From Candidatus Zhuqueibacterota bacterium (GTDB taxonomy: Bacteria > Zhuqueibacterota > Zhuqueibacteria > Oceanimicrobiales > Oceanimicrobiaceae), in assembly GCA_029262005.1 (NCBI GenBank), contig JAJDAG010000040.1:1-63350 (forward strand): a DNA stretch of 63,350 nucleotides. Direction: 5' to 3'. The position numbers were made by a program, and so were the translations under genes. Within the stretch, counting starts at the first letter, position 1; each line of letters starts with the position of its first letter. The notes beneath the pieces were generated by a model. The model had not been told where the DNA came from, ran no database searches, and saw only the letters and a program-made list of their open reading frames with translations. Below are positions 7,697 through 18,200 of the stretch, piece after piece.

Positions 7697-7831
7697 AGCG
7701 AGTACCGTTGTTTTACATTTGCAATAGTGAAATAATTTGATTTTCTTGAGTTCTGTAATGAGCCTTGAAGTTCAAAAAATTAAATTCAGCGAATATAGCT
7801 GACTCACGTTTTTATTGCAAATGGAAATTTA

Positions 7832-8668
7832 ATGCCTGAACTGCCGGAAGTCGAAACCATCAGACGCGCCCTTGAGTTAAAGCTTCCGGGAAAACGCATC
7901 GCAAATTTGCTGATTCGTGAACCGCGTTTGCGTTGGCCGGTTGATGCGGTTAAACTGGAGCAATTGGTGGCGGGGCAAATAATTAAGTCAATTGATCGCA
8001 GGGCAAAGTATCTGCTCATCCGATTTGAGCGAGAGAGCACGCTCATCATTCATTTGGGTATGAGTGGAAGTCTGCTCTTCCTGACCGAATCCCGCGCGTT
8101 CGACAAGCACGACCACATTGTCTTTTATTTTGAAAATGACTCTGAATTGCGATTTCGCGATCCCCGGCGATTTGGCATGGTAGACGCAATTGCGCCGGGC
8201 ATGGAAGCTGTCTACCCTCGACTTGCTCATTTGGGTGTTGAGCCACTGGCGCCGAATACATCGCCTGACAATCTTTACGAAAAAGCCCGTTTTCTTAAGC
8301 GACCGATTAAAAATTTGCTAATGGATGCCAGGTACATCGTTGGTGTTGGAAATATCTACGCCAATGAAGCGCTTTATTACGCCGGCATTGATCCGAGAAC
8401 GCCGACAGGAAGCCTGGGACGAAAACAATGGGCGTACTTGCTCTCACACATTCAGACGGTTCTTAAAAACGCCATTGACCAGGGTGGAACCACACTGAAT
8501 GACTTTGTAAACAGCAATGGCGAGACCGGCTACTTTCAATTATCCCTGGCTGTCTACGGCCGGGAAGGAGAGCCGTGTTTACAGTGTGGCCAGGCCATTA
8601 AAAAAATTGCAATGGGGGGCAGAAGCAGTTTCTTTTGTCCTGAATGTCAGGCTTTGCTCAAAAAATAA
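7832..8668 (+). CDS. mutM: Formamidopyrimidine-DNA glycosylase (Fpg/MutM)
   Basis: A 278-residue base-excision repair enzyme that removes 8-oxoguanine and formamidopyrimidines and nicks the abasic site. The N-terminus MPELPEVETIRR supplies the catalytic Pro2 and Glu3. The helix-two-turn-helix includes GNIYANEALYYAGIDP. The C-terminal zinc finger is intact (CLQCG, then FFCPEC). The length matches the family. It stands alone between a divergent MATE gene and a convergent hydrolase gene. Confidence 0.95.
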   Translation: MPELPEVETIRRALELKLPGKRIANLLIREPRLRWPVDAVKLEQLVAGQIIKSIDRRAKYLLIRFERESTLIIHLGMSGSLLFLTESRAFDKHDHIVFYFENDSELRFRDPRRFGMVDAIAPGMEAVYPRLAHLGVEPLAPNTSPDNLYEKARFLKRPIKNLLMDARYIVGVGNIYANEALYYAGIDPRTPTGSLGRKQWAYLLSHIQTVLKNAIDQGGTTLNDFVNSNGETGYFQLSLAVYGREGEPCLQCGQAIKKIAMGGRSSFFCPECQALLKK

Positions 8669-8732
8669 CCCCGGTTGTGCCAACACCGGTGAGGTTACCG
8701 GCTGTGTGATTAGCAGTTACCGGTTCATTGAC

Positions 8733-9635
8733 CTAGCGCCGTGTTTTGATTGCCGGGCCGGACGCTTCCCTTGTAGCAGAATTTTTAGCGATGTAGCGGG
8801 TTATTTTGTAAATGGTTGCCGGGTCGGTGAGGATGCCATCGTGGCCCAGCCCTTGTGTGAGGATAAGTTCACAAGCCGGCCACAACTTGTCCAGCGCCAC
8901 CGCCTCTATGTGCTGGACAATCGGGTTTTGCTGGTCATGAATGAGCAGCGCCGGCACGTTGAGAACAGGGACAATATTAATGATTGAAAAGTCCTTTATA
9001 TTTCGTTTCAAGCTGACATTGAGGCCTGCACTGATTCTGCCCATGGTTTGCCGCGAAGCTTTGAGCTCCACAGAAAATCGACGAAGATAGAAATCGATGG
9101 ATGCGGCCGTATTGCTGAGAATCAGTCTTGATGTTTTGACGCCTTCCTGCATCGCAACAACCGCTGCGGTGGCGCTGCAGGAATGCGCAAAAATCCCGTA
9201 GAAACCTCCAAACTTCGCTTCAATATCTTTGATTACACTGATCAATTCCGTCATATCGGTTTGTTTTCCGGGTGAGTCACCGTGGGCCGGTGCATCAACT
9301 ATTATGACCTGGTAACCTGCTTCCACCAGTGGTGTTACCAGAGAGGTCATTTGCGCAGCAGCGCCACCCCAGTCATGCAGCAAAAGCACTGTCGGGCCCT
9401 GCCCCCAGCGGTAGAGCATATAATAGGTGTCTGAACCTGATTGATAAGAACTGCGGTCAAAAGGGATCCTGCTTACCGATGCTGATCGAAGCAACGATTT
9501 TTGCGCTGCAGTGGCTTTGTACTTTGGCGGTGTCAGCCAGTGATAAACGCCTTTTTTGCTGGCGGATTTGGCGGATAATTTTTCTAACAATTGAAATTGA
9601 AGCTGTTCTTTTGAGCTTAAATCGGTGAGAAGCAC
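8733..9635 (-). CDS. Alpha/beta hydrolase
   Basis: A 300-residue serine-hydrolase-like protein. It has the oxyanion region VLLLHDWGG (about 92-100), the strand-loop DAPAHGDSPG, a nucleophile elbow AHSCSA in place of the usual G-x-S-x-G, an acidic HDQQNP segment and a late GLGHDG that would supply the catalytic His. The start is GTG with AGGGG upstream. The protein lacks a signal peptide and is probably cytosolic. The elbow deviates from consensus (Ala and Ala at the Gly positions), so substrate and even activity are uncertain. A candidate promoter lies at 9700-9728. Confidence 0.8.
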   Translation of the reverse strand: MLLTDLSSKEQLQFQLLEKLSAKSASKKGVYHWLTPPKYKATAAQKSLLRSASVSRIPFDRSSYQSGSDTYYMLYRWGQGPTVLLLHDWGGAAAQMTSLVTPLVEAGYQVIIVDAPAHGDSPGKQTDMTELISVIKDIEAKFGGFYGIFAHSCSATAAVVAMQEGVKTSRLILSNTAASIDFYLRRFSVELKASRQTMGRISAGLNVSLKRNIKDFSIINIVPVLNVPALLIHDQQNPIVQHIEAVALDKLWPACELILTQGLGHDGILTDPATIYKITRYIAKNSATREASGPAIKTRR

Positions 9636-9699
9636 CCTTTATCCCCTAGGTTTGTAATGAAATTCCTAAACTCTTAAAGCCAATCAGTCTGGTTCGCAG

Positions 9700-9728
9700 A
9701 AAATAAAGCTTATATTCTTTATTGTCCA
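9700..9728 (-). promoter_or_regulatory. Candidate promoter of the alpha/beta hydrolase gene
   Basis: On the minus strand TGGACA (9728-9723) is followed by 17 nt and TATTTT (9705-9700). The GTG start at 9635 would follow a leader of about 58 nt. It lies in the 317-bp divergent gap 9636-9952. Confidence 0.45.
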
Positions 9729-9892
9729 CTGGTTTTGTTGATTTTTTTTGCATAAATTGTTTTTGTGCGTCACACACCGGCCAAAGGGAAACATATCGAT
9801 AGGGTTGGCGTAAGAAAACAGGGCATTCAAAAAAAACTTATTTCCTGAAAGATTCTGTAGCACTTCACTCTATTATTCCGGTATCAGCCGGC

Positions 9893-9921
9893 TTGACAAG
9901 TGAAGCGTGCAAAGTGATAAC
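9893..9921 (+). promoter_or_regulatory. Promoter of the RND adaptor operon
   Basis: A consensus TTGACA (9893-9898), 17 nt and GATAAC (9916-9921), about 30 bp before the ATG at 9953. The rest of the 317-bp gap is AT-rich and shows no gene. Confidence 0.6.
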
Positions 9922-9952
9922 CCTCATTGTGATACTTGTTTTGGAGTGGACT

Positions 9953-11083
9953 ATGTTAATTCGAAAGTACTTTGTTGTCCTAATTTTGTTTTTGATTCTC
10001 GCAATGACCGTGTTTGGTTGCGGCAAAGAAGGTGGCGCTGACAAGGAGTCCAGCAAAACTGAAGATGTTAAAAAAGAGAAAAAGGCAACACTCAACAAGG
10101 AAGAAGCACCTATTCCGGTTGAGGTCTCTGCAATTTCTACCGGCATTATTTCATCTTACATTCTGTTAAGTTCAAATCTCGAGACCGAGCGCATGACAGA
10201 TGTTTATTCCCGCGTTCAAGGCCTTGTCGATAGAATTCTTGTTGAGGAAGGTGACCATGTAAAAAAAGGGCAGTTGCTCATGCAGCTCGATCCGGATGAG
10301 TTGGAGTTGATGGAAGCGGGCGCGCTGGTAAATTATGAGCAGGAAAAGAAGCTGTTTGAACGAAAACGAGCCATGTTCGACAGGCAACTTTTAAGTAAAG
10401 AGGAGTTTGAAACAGCGAGTTTTGGTGTGCAAGCAAAGAAAATCCTTTGGCAGGAAGCGCGGCTAAATCTGGATCACACCAAAGTAACCTCGCCGATTTC
10501 GGGTGTAATCGGAGAACGGTTGCGCCGTCCGGGAGATAGAATTCAACCTTCCGACAAGCTATTCACAGTGATAAATACCGACGAAATGATTGCCATTGTG
10601 CATGTTCCTGAGAAGGAAGTAGGCATTGTTCGCAAAGGCCAAAAGGCATTTGTCTCGTCGCAGCATTTGGGTGATGAGCAATTCAGCGGATGGGTCAAGC
10701 GCGTCAGTCCGGTGGTTGATCCGCAAAGCGGCACTTTCAAGGTTACGGTCGGCATTGGTAATGAGGAAAACCGGTTGCGGCCGGGCATGTTTGTAAACGC
10801 ACATATTGTCACGGACGTTCATGCCAACACAGTTCTTGTTCCGAAAACAGCCATTGTTTACGAAAGCGACAAGATGCATGTGTTCGTCGTTCGGGACAGT
10901 ATCGCCCAAAAAATTCAACTGGCTGTTGGTTATCAGGATTTTGAAAAAGTAGAAAGTCTATCTGGAATTGAACCTGGCGAGAAGGTAATTGTCGTTGGGC
11001 AGGCAGGCTTGAAGCAGGGTGCGCGCGTTGGCATTGTTGCTCAAAGAGAGATAGCGTTTAAATCAGCCGGGGCAGGAAAATGA
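9953..11083 (+). CDS. RND efflux periplasmic adaptor lipoprotein
   Basis: A 376-residue membrane-fusion protein of the HlyD/AcrA family. ATG 9953 follows GGAG and gives a lipoprotein signal peptide with Cys23 (MTVFGC). A charged linker leads into the barrel-sandwich (lipoyl-like) half DRILVEEGDHVKKGQLLMQLD, a short helical hairpin, the second half VTSPISGVIGERLRRPGDRI, and a beta-barrel with KVTVGI and RPGMFVNA. It would link the two downstream RND permeases to an outer-membrane channel. No TolC-type gene belongs to this operon, so the channel must be shared, perhaps with one of the two TolC homologues elsewhere in the window. Confidence 0.9.
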   Translation: MLIRKYFVVLILFLILAMTVFGCGKEGGADKESSKTEDVKKEKKATLNKEEAPIPVEVSAISTGIISSYILLSSNLETERMTDVYSRVQGLVDRILVEEGDHVKKGQLLMQLDPDELELMEAGALVNYEQEKKLFERKRAMFDRQLLSKEEFETASFGVQAKKILWQEARLNLDHTKVTSPISGVIGERLRRPGDRIQPSDKLFTVINTDEMIAIVHVPEKEVGIVRKGQKAFVSSQHLGDEQFSGWVKRVSPVVDPQSGTFKVTVGIGNEENRLRPGMFVNAHIVTDVHANTVLVPKTAIVYESDKMHVFVVRDSIAQKIQLAVGYQDFEKVESLSGIEPGEKVIVVGQAGLKQGARVGIVAQREIAFKSAGAGK

Positions 11084-11169
11084 AATTCCGGCAGCAAGGC
11101 TTGGTTTTTTGCATTGCAACACAAAATTTTATATTATTCCGTTGACAAAAATAGGCCAACTCATACAAT

Positions 11170-14100
11170 ATGAAAACTGACAGCGCCGGAAGCGGCGGCC
11201 AATTCTACAAATTTACCACCACAAGGCCGGTGGCCATTATCATGGTGGTGCTCGCGGTTTGCGTCTTTGGTTTTTTTTCGTATAAACAGCTTTCCGTTAA
11301 TTTGATGCCGGATATCTCGTATCCTTCTCTGACCGTGCGGACAGAATACGCCGGCACGGCCCCAGAGGAAGTTGAAACCACCATTTCCCGGCCTGTCGAA
11401 CAGGCCCTTGGGGTTGTCAATCATTTGGTCAGCATCAGTTCCATTTCCAAGGCAGGACAGTCCGATGTTAAGCTGGAATTTACGTGGGACACGGACATGA
11501 ACAAGGCCATGGCCGATGTGCGCGAGAAACTGGATCAAGTGTTCTTGCCTGAAGAGGCGCAGCGGTCAATCATCCTTCGTTTCGACCCTTCACTCGATCC
11601 GATCATGCGGTTCGGGGTTTCAGGTGAACACTCGCTCATCTATTTGCGCTATCTGGCGGAAGAGGAAATTAAGCGTGCACTGGAGCGGGTTGAAGGCGTG
11701 GCTGCCGTAAAAATCAAAGGCGGCCTGGAAGAAGAAATTCGCGTTGAGTTAAACGAGCAGCAATTGACGCTAATCGGTATCGATATTCAGCAGGTCAGAG
11801 AACGCTTGCGGCAAGAGAATGTCAACCTTGCCGGGGGGAATTTAAAAGAAGGGCAAACTGAATATCTGGTACGGACACTCAACGAGTTTAAAAGTGTGCA
11901 AGAAGTCGGCGAAGTTGTTATTGGCAACTGGAACGGCAAAGAGGTAAAAGTCCGTGATGTGGCTGAAGTAAAACGCACTTTCAAAGAACGCGAAATTATC
12001 ACGCGAATTAACACAACCGAAAGTGTTGAAATTGAGATTTTCAAGGAAGCTGACGCCAATATCGTTGCTGTGGCGCAAATGGTAAAAGACCGCGTTTTTG
12101 GCTCGGAAGTGCAGCAGGAATTTATCCGGAAACAGAAAGAAAAAAAGACCAGGAAACCGGCTGAAGCGAAGCAAAAGCGAGCGGAAGACGGCGATGAAAC
12201 AAAAAAAGATGGAAAGAAAGAAAAAGACAAGAAGAAAGGCAAACAAGGCGGCCGCGAAAATAGCACGAGTCGCCTGGCGATGATAGAAAAAGAGATGACC
12301 AGTTTTATCACACACAGCTTGCCTGCCGGTGTTAAAATAGAATTGCTTTCAGACCAATCAGTCTTTATTCAAAGCTCGGTCGATGAGGTCAAAAATACGG
12401 CCTTGCTTGGAGGCTTGCTCGCCATCGTGGTTCTGTTTGTTTTTCTGCGACGATTGTCGGTGACTCTGATAATTGGGCTGTCAATTCCAATCTCCATTAT
12501 CGCGACTTTCGCACCCATGAAAATGTTCGGTGTTTCTCTGAACATCATGTCTCTGGGCGGGCTGGCTCTCGGAATCGGTATGCTGGTGGACAACTCGATT
12601 GTGGTGCTGGAAAGCATTTCCCGGTGCCGGGATGAAGGGGATGGTTTGATCGAGGCCACAGTCCGCGGCGTCAGCGAAGTTGGCGGTGCGGTTTTCGCTT
12701 CCACTTTGACGACTATCGCTGTATTTTTCCCCATCGTTTTTGTTGAAGGTGTGGCCGGACAGGTTTTTGGTAACATGGCCTTGACGGTTGTCTTTTCCCT
12801 GTTTGCTTCTTTGGGTGTTGCGTTATTTCTCATTCCGATGCTTTCGTCACGTGAGAGTTCCCGGTTTCTCAGCGGTGTCAAACTGGAACAGTTCACCACT
12901 AAGAGTATTTTTGTTTTTGAAAATGAAGGACAGATCAAGCAGATCCTTGCTGAGGACTATATCGGTTCCGGCTTGGCCAGAGTGGGTGATATTTTCATCG
13001 AGATTGGCAAAACGCTCTGGTATCTGCTAATAAAGATACTCAAAGTTGCCGGTGCGCTTCTTCTGGTCACGCTTAAGCTTGCTGTCATTCTTCTGCTTGC
13101 TGTTATTTCACCCATCGCAGCCTTATTAAATAAAACCGGTTTGTTGAAAAGAAAACTGAGTGAATGGGTACGTTCTTTTGCCACCAACGTTGTACTGCCG
13201 GAGTTTCTGAATTTTGTGCAGGAAGTGTGGCCAACTTATCTCGTACTCAATGCCTTGCCTGCGTCTTATGATGACATGGCGATAGTCGCTGCTCGTTTCA
13301 GGAACAAACGATGGCCTGGAAGAATTATTTATGGCGTATTGCAAATACTTGTGCAGCCCTTTCTTCTCCTCAAGTTTGTCTGTCATTTCATCGTTGAACT
13401 TCTGGCAAAAGTGATTCATGCAATCTTGCTTGTGGGTGTGCAAAATATTCCGGGCGCCCTTATTATCAAAGGTTTGTTCTTAACTAGCAAACTTGTTTTT
13501 ACTTTACCAAGCCGTTTTTTGCTCTCTGCGTTTAACCGGGCCTACGAGAGGGTTCAGCGTTTTTACCCGAACTTATTGCGCAAGTCACTTCAGAGCCGGG
13601 GTCTGGTTTTGGGTGCAGTTGCCGGTTTGTTTCTGTTTTCGATACTTCTGGTGGCACCGCGACTTGGCAGCGAATTGATTCCGGAAGTTCACCAGGGCGA
13701 GTTTAATCTCGAAGTGAGCATGCCCGTTGGCACGCCTGTGGAGCAGACAGATGCGATGCTGACGACGATTCAGGCATTCCTCAAAGAACAGGCGGCAGTG
13801 GATATACTCGCCTCGGTTTCCGGCACAGACAAGACCGCGAATTCCGGTTCTGAAGAAGGAGAGCACACTGCCAGACTAACCGTAACCATGAAAAGGGCCA
13901 GCGGTGTTATCGATGATGAACAGGCGCTCGTACGCACCATTCGCCGGGAGCTGGCCAACCACTCCGGTATCAAATGGAAAATTTCCAGACCGGTTCTTTT
14001 CAGCTTCCGCACGCCTGTTGAAGTGGAGATCCACGGTTTTAATTTACAAAAATTGCAGCGCTACGCCAGGGAACTTGAAGAGCGGATGGCTGCCATTCCC

Positions 14101-15072
14101 GGCGTTATCGATGTGAAGTCCAATGTGCAACGGGGCAATCCGGAAGTACAAATTGTTTACAACCGACCTCTGCTGGCCCAATTTGGTTTGAATATAAGCG
14201 ATATTGCCGACATTGTGCGCAACAAAGTGCGTGGCGATGTTGCAACAGAGTTTAAGGAGCGGGATCGACGCATTGACGTGCTGGTGCGGCTGCGTGAAGA
14301 GGATAAGCAAAGCCTTGACGATTTGCGGCGTCTGGTAATCAACCCGGGTGCCGACAAGTCCATTCCGCTTTCTGCAGTGGCCGAAATTCAGGTTCATGAA
14401 GGGCCATCTGAAATTCGGCGAGTAGACCAGCAGCGTACCGTGGTCATTTCCGCCAACATCAGCGAGCGGTCACTCGGAGATGTCAGTGAAGATGTTTTTC
14501 AGGAAGTACAAGCCATGGACTTGCCGGAAGAATTTACATTCACACTCGCCGGTCAAAACCGGGAGATGGAAACTTCTCTGGGTAGCCTGAAACTGGCTCT
14601 GGCCTTGGCTATTTTTCTGGTTTACATTGTGATGGCTTCGCAATTTGAATCTGTCGTGCTTCCGTTTGTCATTATTTTTACCATTCCTCTGGCACTTATT
14701 GGCGTCATTCTCTGGTTATTTGTTTTCAATATTCCGGTGAGCATTGTGGTCTTCCTGGGAATGATCATGCTGGCCGGAATCGTTGTTAACAATGCCATTG
14801 TTTTAGTAGATTACATCAACAAACTGCGGCAGCGTGGCGTTGAAAAAATGGATGCTATAATTGAAGCAGGGCGAGTGCGCTTGCGTCCTATTTTAATGAC
14901 AACCACGACCACCGTGCTGGGCCTGCTGCCCATGGCTTTGGGACTGGGTGATGGCGCTGAAATCAGAACGCCTATGGCCATAACCGTCATCATCGGACTT
15001 GTCAGCTCAACACTTTTGACGCTGATCATTATACCTACAGTGTACAGCCTGGTTGTAAAAGGGGACAACTGA
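11170..15072 (+). CDS. RND efflux permease with inserted membrane domain
   Basis: A 1300-residue permease; family members usually have about 1030-1060. The core is normal: TM1 near TRPVAIIMVV, two periplasmic porter regions, TM4 with GMLVDNSIVVLE (conserved Asp of the proton path), and a C-terminal block GIVVNNAIVLVDYINKLR. Two insertions explain the extra length. Residues about 318-362 form a very Lys/Glu-rich stretch in the first periplasmic loop. Residues about 560-805, between TM6 and TM7, contain three or four long hydrophobic segments where most homologues have a short amphipathic linker. Both keep the frame open and lie in ordinary-looking sequence. Proton-driven efflux is expected; substrate unknown. 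Confidence 0.9.
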   Translation: MKTDSAGSGGQFYKFTTTRPVAIIMVVLAVCVFGFFSYKQLSVNLMPDISYPSLTVRTEYAGTAPEEVETTISRPVEQALGVVNHLVSISSISKAGQSDVKLEFTWDTDMNKAMADVREKLDQVFLPEEAQRSIILRFDPSLDPIMRFGVSGEHSLIYLRYLAEEEIKRALERVEGVAAVKIKGGLEEEIRVELNEQQLTLIGIDIQQVRERLRQENVNLAGGNLKEGQTEYLVRTLNEFKSVQEVGEVVIGNWNGKEVKVRDVAEVKRTFKEREIITRINTTESVEIEIFKEADANIVAVAQMVKDRVFGSEVQQEFIRKQKEKKTRKPAEAKQKRAEDGDETKKDGKKEKDKKKGKQGGRENSTSRLAMIEKEMTSFITHSLPAGVKIELLSDQSVFIQSSVDEVKNTALLGGLLAIVVLFVFLRRLSVTLIIGLSIPISIIATFAPMKMFGVSLNIMSLGGLALGIGMLVDNSIVVLESISRCRDEGDGLIEATVRGVSEVGGAVFASTLTTIAVFFPIVFVEGVAGQVFGNMALTVVFSLFASLGVALFLIPMLSSRESSRFLSGVKLEQFTTKSIFVFENEGQIKQILAEDYIGSGLARVGDIFIEIGKTLWYLLIKILKVAGALLLVTLKLAVILLLAVISPIAALLNKTGLLKRKLSEWVRSFATNVVLPEFLNFVQEVWPTYLVLNALPASYDDMAIVAARFRNKRWPGRIIYGVLQILVQPFLLLKFVCHFIVELLAKVIHAILLVGVQNIPGALIIKGLFLTSKLVFTLPSRFLLSAFNRAYERVQRFYPNLLRKSLQSRGLVLGAVAGLFLFSILLVAPRLGSELIPEVHQGEFNLEVSMPVGTPVEQTDAMLTTIQAFLKEQAAVDILASVSGTDKTANSGSEEGEHTARLTVTMKRASGVIDDEQALVRTIRRELANHSGIKWKISRPVLFSFRTPVEVEIHGFNLQKLQRYARELEERMAAIPGVIDVKSNVQRGNPEVQIVYNRPLLAQFGLNISDIADIVRNKVRGDVATEFKERDRRIDVLVRLREEDKQSLDDLRRLVINPGADKSIPLSAVAEIQVHEGPSEIRRVDQQRTVVISANISERSLGDVSEDVFQEVQAMDLPEEFTFTLAGQNREMETSLGSLKLALALAIFLVYIVMASQFESVVLPFVIIFTIPLALIGVILWLFVFNIPVSIVVFLGMIMLAGIVVNNAIVLVDYINKLRQRGVEKMDAIIEAGRVRLRPILMTTTTTVLGLLPMALGLGDGAEIRTPMAITVIIGLVSSTLLTLIIIPTVYSLVVKGDN

Positions 15073-15214
15073 GTAAAATTTCAGACAGCAGTCTACCCAT
15101 TTTTTTTACTATGGTCACTTGATACAATGACATTGAAATTCAATTCTTTAGCCGGAAAATAATGTGCAAGAGACAAATGCGGCTCCCTACTATTTTACAT
15201 AAAGAGAGGTTCTA

Positions 15215-18200
15215 ATGGTTCGCTCAAAAAATGGCCTTCTGCCTAGGTTTTCGGTCAACCGGCCTGTTACGGTTATGATGAGCCTGGTGGCATTGCTCGT
15301 TATCGGCGGGATTGCTTTTGTTCAGATTCCTGTAGAGCTAATGCCGACTGGCTATGCAGTGCCGTTTCTGGGCGTTTACACGCCTTACCCCAACTCCAAT
15401 CCACAGGAAGTAGAGGAGCAAATAGCCAAGCCAATAGAAGAGCAGATTCGCACCATGAATGGCGTCAGGCGGGTGTCTACCAGTAGCAGTGGTGGCGGCT
15501 GTTGGACCTTTATTGAATTCGCTCAGGGGGCGGACATGGATTTGGCTTACGCACAATTACGCGATCGCATGGATCGTGTGCGCACAGAGCTGCCCGAGGA
15601 TGTTGAGCGTGTCTACTTGCGAAAATGGAGCGATGGCGATGAGCCCATCTTGTGGATTGCCCTGGTGGCAAAGCAGCCGATTGATGACCCATACCTTTTA
15701 GTAGAACAGCGACTGCAAAAACCGCTTGAGCGCATAGACGGTGTTGCCAAAGTTGAGATTTCCGGTGCTGAAGAAAAGTCCATTTTGATTTATATAAAAC
15801 AGGATATGGTTAAGAGCTACAAGGTAAACTTGTACGAAGTAATTCAACAGCTCAGAAGAGACAACTTCTCCATTTCCAGCGGTCATGTAAACGAGGGAGG
15901 TCGCAAAATTTTTGTGCGCTCACTTGGCAAATATCGCAGCCTGGAAGATTTGCAGAACTTGCCAATCCGTGGCAGCAATTTGAAATTGAGGGATATTGCG
16001 GATGTCAGCTACGGCATTGCCGAAGACAACTGGCGTTTACGAATCGATGACAGTAAAGCTGTTACGCTGGAAATCTACAAAGAGTCGAGTGCCAATACCG
16101 TTGCACTTTGTCGCGAGGTAGACAAGCTTTTAGAAGAAGAATTTGTTAATGACCCTGTGCTTAGTGGATTTAGAATTACAACATTGTTTAACCAGGGAAG
16201 CTTTATTGAAGATTCCGTTGGCAATCTGCAACGCACAGGTCTTTGGGGTGGCTTGTTTGCATTTTGCGTACTTTACTTTTTCCTGCGACGGTTACGAATG
16301 ACTCTAATCGTCAATCTTGCGATTCCGCTCTCTTTGCTTATTACGCTAACGGTTATGTTTTTTCTAAACTGGACGCTCAATCTCATTACCATGATGGGGC
16401 TCATGATTTCCATCGGGATGGTGGTAGATAATTCGATTGTCGTGCTGGAGAATATTTATCGTAAACGCGCAGAGGGCAAAGGAGACCGGGAAGCAGCTTT
16501 GACCGGCGCCACTGAAGTTGGATTGGCAGTCACGCTGGCAACATTAACAACAGTCGTTGTATTTTTGCCGTTGATTCTCATGAATGACGATACTGGATTT
16601 CGTTTCTACATGTTGCGCATCGGTCTGCCGGTTATGGTTGCGTTGGTGGCATCTCTGGTGGTAGCCATGGTTTTCATCCCGTTGGCGGCCACACGTATCG
16701 TCAGCAACCGAAAGGTTTCCGAGCCTGGAGCAGTGGTCAAAACCAATCGCGCGTATCAAAAAACATTATCCTGGGCTGTACGCCATCGAGTGGAAATGGC
16801 CGCAATCATTGTCCTTGTTTTTGCATCCATGATGTGGGTTTCCCAAAATATAGAACAGACCGACGATACTGAAGGCAATATCAACGATTTTCGCTTTATG
16901 TTTGATATGCCCGACCATTTTACGATGGAGGAGGCTGATGCACTTGTTGGTTCGGTGGCAGATTCTATAAAAATGAAAAAAGAAATTTATGGCGTCAAAA
17001 CCATTATGACAAAAATCAGCAACAATTTCGCGGAAGTACGAGTGTTTTTGCATCCATCTGCTAAAAAAGACTGGTATGAAATTGCTTATGAAAATCTCAT
17101 GATTGAATTTGGCCTAAGCGAACGGGATGTCATGACGCGCGCGAGTGTCATCGAAGATATTCAGGCAAACATGCCCAAAATGCCGGGTGTAGAAGTGCGA
17201 ACGGGCTGGCACAGAAAAGAGGGTGAAGAGGCTTCGTCGGTCTCTTTGACGCTTTATGGCGATGACACGAAAACCCTTGCTTCATTGGCGAAGGAAGTCG
17301 AGCGACGTTTGCGCACCATACCGGAGTTTGTCAGTATTGAGACTGACAGAGAGAAGGGGGCGTCGGAGATTCACCTGGAGATTAACCGGGAGCAGGCCAA
17401 GAAATATGGAATTTCGCCGAATGCAATTACCGGCACGGTGCAATATGCCCTGCGTGGTTTCCCGATGCCGAAATTCCGTACCGAGGAAAAAGAAATCGAT
17501 GTCCACGTGCAGCTTAGAGAAGAGGATAGAAAAAATTTGTCACAGCTCAAAAATCTGACTTTTTTCACCCAGTCCGGCAAGGAAATTCCACTGGATGCGA
17601 TCGCCAAATTCACCATTACCAAGGGTGTCGGAGAAATCCAGCGTGAAAACAGCAAAACATATCTCGAGATAAAAGCGAACACCACAGAAGACGACATTGC
17701 CGGGATGTACAAAAAAGTCGATAAGGCCATGGCTGGATTTACCATGCCATACGGCTATAGTTGGAACAAAGGCCAGCATTTTACCCGCATGCATGAAAAC
17801 AACGAAAATGCTTTTTTTGCAATAATGTTGGCGGCCTGTTTTGTGTTTTTGCTAATGGGCTTTTTGTTTGAGTCTTTTGTCCTGCCCCTCTCTGTTATTC
17901 TATCTATTCCCCTTTCATTCTTCGGTGCGTACTGGATTATGTATCTGACCAGCACTCCAATTGATTTTATGAGTCAGATCGGTTTTGTGATTCTCGTCGG
18001 TGTTGTGGTCAATAACGCCATTGTCTTAATCGACCTGATAAACCGGTTGCGAAACGAGGGCTGGACGCGTTACGATGCTATCATGGAGGCAGGAAAACAA
18101 CGTTTTCGTCCTATTCTGATGACTGCTTTTACCACCATTGGCGGGCTGCTGCCCATGGCCATTGGCAATGCATCTATGATTGGCATTCCGTATGCGCCAA

